Assembly (NCBI RefSeq): GCF_002159175.1
Contig: NZ_NFGZ01000004.1
Location: 1 to 64,000, forward strand
Length of the DNA stretch: 64,000 bases
From: Flavonifractor sp. An92
Lineage (GTDB): Bacteria; Bacillota; Clostridia; Oscillospirales; Oscillospiraceae
Direction: 5' to 3'
Within the stretch, counting starts at the first letter, position 1. Each line of letters opens with the position of its first letter. Both the position numbers and the translations under genes were made by a program. The notes beneath the pieces are model-generated. The model saw nothing but the letters and a program-made list of their open reading frames with translations, was not told where the DNA came from and did not search any database. Below are positions 15,643-23,952 of the stretch, one piece after another.

Positions 15643-15680
15643 AAAAAGACCTGAAATCTTGCGATTTCGGGTCTTTTTTT
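15643..15680 (+). terminator. Terminator of tRNA-Ala
   Basis: GACCTGAAATC pairs with GATTTCGGGTC and is followed by seven T. Confidence 0.95.
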
Positions 15681-15774
15681 GCCTTCGGGCCATTTGGAGA
15701 CGGGTGGATGCTCCGGCCCGGGGCGGGCCGGTTGTGCGTCGGATTTTGTGAAAAACTTATCAAGAACACCCCCC

Positions 15775-15803
15775 TTGCAAGTCTTTCGGGAACGTGGGAT
15801 AAT
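15775..15803 (+). promoter_or_regulatory. Probable fbp promoter
   Basis: TTGCAA, 17 bp, GATAAT, 35 bp ahead of the fbp ATG. Confidence 0.6.
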
Positions 15804-15837
15804 GGTTTCATCCAAGTTCAGAGAAGGGGGCTCCTGC

Positions 15838-17829
15838 ATGAAGCCGAGTAAAACATACAGCGATCAGGATCTGCACTACCTCAAGATGCTGGCCCGCCAG
15901 TACCCCAATGTTCAGGCCGCCAGCAGTGAGATCATCAACCTCCAGGCTATTTTGAACCTGCCCAAGGGCACCGAACACTTCATCTCCGACGTCCACGGCG
16001 AGTATGAGGCCTTCCTTCACATCCTCAACTCGGCCTCCGGCGTGGTGCGGGAGAAGCTGGACCTGCTCTTTGCCACCACCGTGTCCAAGGCCGACCTGGA
16101 CCAGCTGGCCACCCTCATCTACTACCCCCGGGAGAAGCTGGAGGAGATCGAGCGGGAGACGCCGGACATGCGGGAGTGGTACCGCATCACCTTCCACCGC
16201 CTCATCGAGATGTGCCGGGAGGTCAGCTCCAAATATACCCGCTCCAAGGTCCGTAAGGCCATGCCCAAGGAGTACGCCTACATCATCGACGAAATGATCC
16301 ACACCCACTACGAGGACACCGACAAGCGGGATTACTATGAAAACATCATCTCCACCATCATCGACATCGACCGGGCCTCCAACTTCCTCATTGAGCTCTG
16401 CGAGCTCATCAAGCGCCTGGCGGTGGACCACATGCACCTGGTGGGCGACATCTTCGACCGCGGCCCCGGCGCCGACATCATCCTGGACTCCCTGATGGAC
16501 TACCACAGCGTGGACATCCAGTGGGGCAACCACGACATCCTCTGGATGGGCGCGGCCTCCGGCTCCCGGACCCTGGTGGCCACCGTGTTGGCCAATTCCC
16601 TGCGCTACAACAACCTGGAGGTCATCGAGACCGGCTACGGCATCTCCCTGCGGCCTTTGTCGGTGTTCGCCAACGAGGTCTACAAGGACTGCAACGTGGA
16701 CCAGTTCGCCGTCAAGCTCACCAACGAGGACGCCGAGCACTACACCGAGAAGGACAAGCTCCTAGCCGCCCGGATGCACAAGGCCATCACCATGATCCTC
16801 TTCAAGCTGGAGGGCCAGAAGATCCTGCGCAACCCCTGCTTCGGCATGGACGACCGGCTGCTGCTGGACAAGGTGGACTACGAGAACCAGTGCATCACCA
16901 TCAAGGGCGTCACCTACCCCATGCTGGACACCGACTTCCCCACCGTGGACCGGAACGACCCCTACGCCCTCACCGAGGAGGAGAACACCCTCATCGACCA
17001 GCTGACCCGCTCCTTCCGCCACAGTGAGAAGCTCCAGCGCCACATCCGTTTCCTCTACTCCAAGGGCAGCCTCTACAAGGTCTTTAACGGCAACCTTCTC
17101 TTCCACGGCTGCATCCCCATGACCGAGGACGGAGACTTCATGCACTTCTCCATCGGCTGCAACGACCTCTACGGCAAGGCCTTTTTGGACTACGCCGACC
17201 TCACCGCCCGCCGGGCCTATTACAACAAGCTGGGCTCTCCCGAGCGGCAGTTCGGCATGGACTTCCTCTGGTTCCTGTGGGCCGGGCGCAACAGCCCCAT
17301 TTTCGGCCGCGACCAGATGACCACCTTCGAGCGGCGTTTCATCGCCGACGAGTCCATCTGGGTGGAGCCCAAGAACGCCTACTATAAGCTCTACAACGAC
17401 CCCCAGATCTGTGACAAGATTTTGAAGGAGTTCGGCCTGGAGGGCCCCCACTGCCACATCATCAACGGCCACATCCCCGTGAAATCCAAGAAGGGCGAGA
17501 GCCCCATGAAGGGCGGCGGCAAGCTGCTGGTCATCGACGGCGGCTTCTGCAAGGCCTACCAAAAGACCACCGGCATCGCCGGATACACCCTCATTTACAA
17601 CTCCACCTGCTTCCGCCTGGTGTCCCACGAGCCCTTCGCGGGCCGGGCCAACGCCATCCGGGAGAATCAGGATATCGCCTCCACCTCGGTGGTGTTCGAG
17701 CGCCTGGAGTCCCGCATGAAGATCGCGGGCACCGACGTGGGCCGCCGTCTGCGGGAGCAGATCGACGACCTGATGACCCTGCTCTGGGCCTTCCAGAGCG
17801 GCGAGATCGCGGAGGACCACAAGGATTAA
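15838..17829 (+). CDS. fbp: Fructose-1,6-bisphosphatase class III
   Basis: This 663-aa protein hydrolyses fructose 1,6-bisphosphate in gluconeogenesis; the length matches Firmicutes FBPase III (~670 aa). Metallophosphatase motifs are visible: ISDVHGEYEAF (D-x-H), VGDIFDRGPGAD (G-D-x2-D-R-G), IQWGNHDILWMG (G-N-H-D) and ...HIINGHIPV near the C-terminus. ATG 15838 follows AGAAGGGGG at 7 bp; upstream in-frame codons run through the tRNA terminator and are not coding. Its terminator is the integration target of the adjacent element. Confidence 0.97.
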   Translation: MKPSKTYSDQDLHYLKMLARQYPNVQAASSEIINLQAILNLPKGTEHFISDVHGEYEAFLHILNSASGVVREKLDLLFATTVSKADLDQLATLIYYPREKLEEIERETPDMREWYRITFHRLIEMCREVSSKYTRSKVRKAMPKEYAYIIDEMIHTHYEDTDKRDYYENIISTIIDIDRASNFLIELCELIKRLAVDHMHLVGDIFDRGPGADIILDSLMDYHSVDIQWGNHDILWMGAASGSRTLVATVLANSLRYNNLEVIETGYGISLRPLSVFANEVYKDCNVDQFAVKLTNEDAEHYTEKDKLLAARMHKAITMILFKLEGQKILRNPCFGMDDRLLLDKVDYENQCITIKGVTYPMLDTDFPTVDRNDPYALTEEENTLIDQLTRSFRHSEKLQRHIRFLYSKGSLYKVFNGNLLFHGCIPMTEDGDFMHFSIGCNDLYGKAFLDYADLTARRAYYNKLGSPERQFGMDFLWFLWAGRNSPIFGRDQMTTFERRFIADESIWVEPKNAYYKLYNDPQICDKILKEFGLEGPHCHIINGHIPVKSKKGESPMKGGGKLLVIDGGFCKAYQKTTGIAGYTLIYNSTCFRLVSHEPFAGRANAIRENQDIASTSVVFERLESRMKIAGTDVGRRLREQIDDLMTLLWAFQSGEIAEDHKD

Positions 17830-17833
17830 AACA

Positions 17834-17875
17834 ATACGCCCCCGGCCAGATGTCCGGGGGCCATAAGAAAGTAAT
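17834..17875. repeat. attL of the serine-recombinase element
   Basis: The chromosomal half-site ATACGCCCCCGGCC (17834-17847) plus A is followed by core GA (17849-17850). The element arm TGTCCGGGGGC (17851-17861) and CATAAGAAAGTAAT (17862-17875) then follow. The same 14-mers appear inverted at attR. Confidence 0.8.
17838..17861 (+). terminator. Rebuilt fbp terminator across the attL junction
   Basis: Chromosomal GCCCCCGG pairs with element-borne CCGGGGGC around an 8-nt loop, so a hairpin downstream of fbp is kept despite the insertion. No T-run follows. Confidence 0.6.
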
Positions 17876-17904
17876 AAGTGTTCGCAGGAACGGCATGGCT
17901 TCGG

Positions 17905-19922
<2,018 letters not shown>

Positions 19923-19948
19923 AAGTGCCTCCTGAAAATGTGTAAGGT

Positions 19949-21367
19949 TTAGTGTTCGATTTTCTGCTTTTTCTGCCGTGTAACGGCGTTTTGGCGCTCC
20001 TGCTCATGCTGCACCTGATAGATGCTGTAATGGATAGCCCAGAGTTTTTTTGTATCGGTGTGCAGGGGCTTGATCTTCTGCTGCAACATCTGATATTCCG
20101 TTTCCAGCTTGGCTTTCTCTCTGCGCCACGCATGGACGGAGATTTTCCCGTCTACCCACTGATCTTTCAGCTTGCGCTCAGCCATGTAAAATGTCCACAG
20201 CACGTTCTCATGCTCTGCCTTGTATTTCTGACGAGATTTCTCAAAGCGGATGGTTTTCAGCTTGTCGGCAACGGGTTTGCCTTGCTGGTAGTAGTCCGCC
20301 ATGCGGAGCAGCTCGTCCAGTTCCTTGATGCGGGCCTGTTTCCCGGATGCAGATTCTTTCAGCGTGTCAATCTGTTCCTGCATAGAGTTCAGCAGCGCGT
20401 CCAAATCCTCGGTGGTGCGGAGCTGCTTGGATTCCAAATAACTGACGGTTTCCGAAAACTTTTTCAAGTTTCCGATTTTGGCCTTGCCGCTGTATGCGCC
20501 CCTGTTACGGTCGTCATAGTAAGCGGACAGTAGTTCTACCAGCGTAGGCGGTTGGGGCGCGGAAAGCTCGGCTTTGACCTCTTTCAGCCAGCCGAGCAGG
20601 GATGCGATTTTTTGCTTTGCCTCCCGCAGCATGGCGTTAGTTTTCCTAATCCAGCGGTTGAGGTCGCCTTTGTCGGTACGGATACCCTTTTGCTCCATCG
20701 CCTTGACGGTGGGGCCTTCGTGGACGGTGGGTAACTGCTCCACACCCTGTCGCTCATAGCTGCGGTGGTCGATACGGCAATCCATGCCTTTCTCCGTGAA
20801 TTTGGCATTGCACAGTTCCGCCCACGCCCTCCGCCAATGTTCCAGCGTTTCCGGGCTGCCCCAATCAGTGGTGGGGACTGCGCTGAATACATAGTTTCCG
20901 GCTCCATCCCGGATGCGCTCGCCGTGTTCGTCCAGCACATATTCCCGGCGCTGCTTGCTGCCCCACCGGCCGTCCGGCAAGATGGGCCGGATGGGGCACA
21001 GCACATGGAAGTGCGGGTTCTGGATGCCGCCGTCATCTCTGTCTGGCTGGTGTGCGGCGAAATCCACCACCATGCCACGGCTCACAAACTGCTCCAACAA
21101 AAACTGCCTTGCAAGGGCGATGTTTTCCTGTATGGAAAACTCGTTCTGCAAGGCAATGTCAAAACTGTATGCAAGCTGGGCTTTCTTCCCGCGCTCGGCC
21201 TTCTCTACGGCGTTCCAGAGGGTCTCTCGATCTGCATATTCCGGCGGGGCATGGGGCGGCAGCAGGATTTCAGAACAGAGGACACCGCCTTTCCGGGTGT
21301 AGTCGCTGTCCTCTCCGTAATACTCACTGTGCAGCTTTTCGCCGGAACGATAGGCGGCAGATGCCAC
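19949..21367 (-). CDS. MobA/MobL-family relaxase
   Basis: It nicks oriT for mobilisation. The reported GTG start gives 472 aa beginning MASAAYRSGEKLHSEYYGED. Conserved relaxase signals are AAYRSGEKL, DIALQNEFSIQENIALARQF and the HxH metal motif in NPHFHVLCPIRP; a long coiled-coil helical C-terminus follows. The reading frame continues upstream with family-typical sequence (ALFHFHVTQIKRSAGQSVV) to an ATC codon at 21424 that sits 8 nt after AAAGGGA. Homologues begin M-A-L-F-H-F, so the true start is probably 21424 with ATC in place of ATG. If initiation occurs only at GTG 21367, the protein loses ~19 conserved residues. Confidence 0.85.
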   Translation of the reverse strand: MASAAYRSGEKLHSEYYGEDSDYTRKGGVLCSEILLPPHAPPEYADRETLWNAVEKAERGKKAQLAYSFDIALQNEFSIQENIALARQFLLEQFVSRGMVVDFAAHQPDRDDGGIQNPHFHVLCPIRPILPDGRWGSKQRREYVLDEHGERIRDGAGNYVFSAVPTTDWGSPETLEHWRRAWAELCNAKFTEKGMDCRIDHRSYERQGVEQLPTVHEGPTVKAMEQKGIRTDKGDLNRWIRKTNAMLREAKQKIASLLGWLKEVKAELSAPQPPTLVELLSAYYDDRNRGAYSGKAKIGNLKKFSETVSYLESKQLRTTEDLDALLNSMQEQIDTLKESASGKQARIKELDELLRMADYYQQGKPVADKLKTIRFEKSRQKYKAEHENVLWTFYMAERKLKDQWVDGKISVHAWRREKAKLETEYQMLQQKIKPLHTDTKKLWAIHYSIYQVQHEQERQNAVTRQKKQKIEH

Positions 21368-21427
21368 AACTGACTGCCCGGCGCTTCGTTTGATCTGCGT
21401 TACATGAAAATGGAACAGTGCGATATA

Positions 21428-21745
21428 TTATCCCTTTCCTTTCTGCTCGGTGGCGTTGTGGGCGTTGACGGCGGACATGAGCAAACTCTTGACTTCCGGC
21501 AAAGTAAGTGCTTTTTCCGCAAAGGCGTAGAACTCGGTTTCGGTCAAAACCTTTGCCAGCGGCTCCACGCTTTCGATGGCCGCGCCGCGGGTGATGAGGC
21601 GATGAGCTCGTTTGCGGCGGTCGCCTTTCTCGTAGTAGCTGCGGCGGTTTTCCAGCTGCTGTTGTTTGTGTTGAAGCTGGGCAAGCTGGCGCTCCTTGGC
21701 GGCGATTTCGGCTTCCAACTCCGGGATGGTTTTCTGTTTGGGCAT
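21428..21745 (-). CDS. DUF3847-like mobilisation accessory protein
   Basis: This 105-aa coiled-coil protein begins MPKQKTIPELEAEIAAKERQ, then has a conserved segment KGDRRKRAHRLITRGAAIES and LTETEFYAFAEKALTLPEVK. This protein type regularly precedes MobA/MobL relaxases in Clostridia mobile elements and may act like MobC at oriT. Its TAA stop is in the same frame as, and two codons before, the apparent ATC start of the relaxase, so reinitiation or readthrough could link the two. Confidence 0.7.
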   Translation of the reverse strand: MPKQKTIPELEAEIAAKERQLAQLQHKQQQLENRRSYYEKGDRRKRAHRLITRGAAIESVEPLAKVLTETEFYAFAEKALTLPEVKSLLMSAVNAHNATEQKGKG

Positions 21746-21959
21746 GGTACATGGCCTCCTTAAAAATTGGTAAAAAACAAAAAGACCGCCTACCGGAGAT
21801 CGGTAAACGGTCTATTTCTAAACTGTACTGTTGTTTAGCTTTTTAATTCATCTTATTATACAGCTAACCTTCAGGATGGTTTTCACAAACTTACTGTCAA
21901 CGGGTAGTTTGTATTGAATATTATAAATGTTTCGTTAGGTTCTAGAACACCTCGATATT
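21746..21959. other. Candidate oriT/leader region upstream of the mobilisation genes
   Basis: This is a non-coding 214-bp stretch with an imperfect hairpin at 21783-21813 (AGACCG...CGGTCT enclosing TACCG/CGGTA). It lies between the mob genes and the HEPN gene. Hairpins next to the relaxase operon are usual for oriT of MobQ-type elements; the nic site cannot be identified by eye. Confidence 0.4.
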
Positions 21960-22976
21960 TTAGATGGATTTTTTGATTTTCTCCAATTCCCTTCTGTTGA
22001 ACAAAAGCATACCCAGCAATTTTCGAATAACGTTGTCCAGTTCACAGCAAACATGCTGCACAGCCCAGTTTTTACGACTGTACTCAGAATAGTCAAAAGC
22101 GAACCGCCCATCCATGAACTCGGAAGCATATGTTTCGACTACTGTCTCAAAGGCTAAGAAATCGCCGTGCGCAATTTTGTTTCTCATTTTTCTAAAAAGT
22201 TCAGCCTGTCGCTTTGTATCGCTTTCTGGATCAAGCGGCTCAAAAAACTGCGGCAATTTAGTGTCGAGTTCACTTTCTTTGCGATTTTCGAGAAAAAGCT
22301 GGCATAACGAAAAGGCTTTCACCAAATGATTCGCATTGTACTCATTATCCTTGTGGATGGTATTGACCAAGTAATCGAAAAGCAAATAGTCATTCCTTGA
22401 GCACAAGAAGCTGTCAAAGAGTTTTCCCCACTCCTGCAATGCCAAAATGTACGCAGCAGCTTCCTCACCACCCCAGAAAATGCGACAATGGTCAATTTCG
22501 TCGTGGTTGGATGAGAAAATCCATTGCGGCACAGGGTTTGGGATTGCATAGTCTGTTTGGTCTGAATAGGCCATGAAGTTAATAAAGTCTATGATTTTCT
22601 CGGAATAGTCTTCTTCACATAACCGCCCATCAAAGCAATTGGTATCCCACCCACCAAGGGGCATGTCCGTGTAATCATAATTTTGATAAATGCAGATCAT
22701 TAGGTCTGCAATTTTTATATAGTGTTCTTGTTCAAACTTTTCTGGAAGGACCCTATCTGAAAACAATGTTTGATACAAATTGATTATCCCGCAAGGATAG
22801 TTCGTCCCTATCTTTTCTTGATAGATTTTGTCTGCTTTCACTGCCAGTTTGAGCTCATTGGCCAGAGCGCCTCTCCATTCATTGTGTTCTTCGCTTGGCA
22901 GATTGGCTATGTACAATCCAAGTTTTTCAGATATACAAATTGGTTCAATTTTGCCGTAAAAGTTTAATACAACCAT
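21960..22976 (-). CDS. HEPN-motif protein, candidate defence effector
   Basis: This 338-aa protein matches no family I recognise over its full length. Residues ~270-330 contain ELFRKMRNKIAHGDFLAF, a classic Rx4H HEPN ribonuclease signature (R-N-K-I-A-H), followed by an all-helical end (CCELDNVIRKLLGMLLFNRR). The N-terminal ~200 residues are mixed and aromatic-rich. It has RBS AGGAGA and lies 36 bp behind a 186-aa unknown gene on the same strand, probably one transcript. AT-rich composition sets both apart from the mob genes. A defence or toxin role is inferred from the motif and island context. Confidence 0.6.
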   Translation of the reverse strand: MVVLNFYGKIEPICISEKLGLYIANLPSEEHNEWRGALANELKLAVKADKIYQEKIGTNYPCGIINLYQTLFSDRVLPEKFEQEHYIKIADLMICIYQNYDYTDMPLGGWDTNCFDGRLCEEDYSEKIIDFINFMAYSDQTDYAIPNPVPQWIFSSNHDEIDHCRIFWGGEEAAAYILALQEWGKLFDSFLCSRNDYLLFDYLVNTIHKDNEYNANHLVKAFSLCQLFLENRKESELDTKLPQFFEPLDPESDTKRQAELFRKMRNKIAHGDFLAFETVVETYASEFMDGRFAFDYSEYSRKNWAVQHVCCELDNVIRKLLGMLLFNRRELEKIKKSI

Positions 22977-23012
22977 TTTCTCTCCTGAAAACTAATGTGC
23001 ATAATTTGTAAC

Positions 23013-23573
23013 CTATCGTTTTCCTCGTTCTTTGCGGCTGAAAACATAGTCGTTAGCTTTTGGATCATAATGAGATGACATTCCTACGATATCGTCTGAC
23101 GCTATATAGTCCATATATGCTATCCAAGCATCTAATGGAATACGATAAAGGACTTTATTGCGATCAAAATCAGATGTTACGCTGAAGCTATCGATTATTC
23201 CGTCTTCATTAAATACAACGAAAAACATGTAAGAATGTATTAGCCAATTGCATACATTCTTTCCTGCAACAATAACTTCTTTCTCGTTTTCCCAGTCATG
23301 ACTATCTTCTTCCGGCCATCGATGGAGCTGATCGACAGGCTTAAGCGGCTGAACCGAAAAGACTTTCAGCGAATAGTTTTCAGCTTCGTCGCTGAGTTTT
23401 CCACCGCAATCAATCAGTTTTCGAATGATGAACGCGGAATAGAAAATTGCCTTTTCGATAACTGTATATGTGGCGTCATCATTCTTCTTGAAGTGCTCTG
23501 CCTTATTGTATTTGATAATCAGGTTTTTACGTCTGCGTAAATCTTGTTTCCACGGAAAGCTTTCAAAAATCAT
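23013..23573 (-). CDS. Unknown protein paired with the HEPN gene
   Basis: This 186-aa soluble protein is not recognised. It begins MIFESFPWKQDLRRRKNLII and contains a helical segment YTVIEKAIFYSAFIIRKLID. The C-terminal half is beta-rich with FFVVFNEDGIIDSFSVTSDF. The GAGGTG site is well placed. It is the promoter-proximal gene of an AT-rich two-gene unit, so it could be a partner, sensor or antidote for the HEPN protein; nothing in the sequence decides this. Confidence 0.5.
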   Translation of the reverse strand: MIFESFPWKQDLRRRKNLIIKYNKAEHFKKNDDATYTVIEKAIFYSAFIIRKLIDCGGKLSDEAENYSLKVFSVQPLKPVDQLHRWPEEDSHDWENEKEVIVAGKNVCNWLIHSYMFFVVFNEDGIIDSFSVTSDFDRNKVLYRIPLDAWIAYMDYIASDDIVGMSSHYDPKANDYVFSRKERGKR

Positions 23574-23952
23574 AATAACACCTCAAGAACTTCTTCAATT
23601 CTATATTGTGTAGCAATATTGGGCAGACTGATTTCAAGCGTTTTAATGCCTCTAGCATAACATCAGGCAAGGGTAAGTGCAAGAGCTCAAACCGTAAATT
23701 CCTTGATTCTACGGGCTTTCCCGGTGCTTGTCCATAAATAACACCTGTCTTTGCAGAACTGTCCGTTGACAGGTAGTGCGCAGGGATAGTCGCATAGCGG
23801 CGCAAGGGGTGCAGCCCCTTGTTCGGAACGCAGTGACGCAAAACAGCCCGGACATTTGCTGTCCGGGCAGTCTGCCTCGCAGAGCGCACGATACAGGGCT
23901 TGCCCCTGTATAGAAGTGCGCCCTTGTTGCCAAGGGATGATCGGGCGGTTCC
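23574..23952. other. Intergenic region with four tandem stem-loops
   Basis: No gene is supported. Four perfect hairpins follow one another: 23803-23821 (CAAGGGG/CCCCTTG), 23846-23868 (GCCCGGACA/TGTCCGGGC), 23891-23911 (ATACAGGG/CCCTGTAT) and 23921-23936 (CCCTTG/CAAGGG). They lie between the helicase gene stop and the promoter side of the HEPN pair. Possible roles are termination, a replication or nicking origin, or a structured RNA. Confidence 0.6.

Noticed and set aside
23780-23945. Possible CRISPR array
   Set aside because: The stems differ in sequence; there are no repeated units with spacers and no cas genes.
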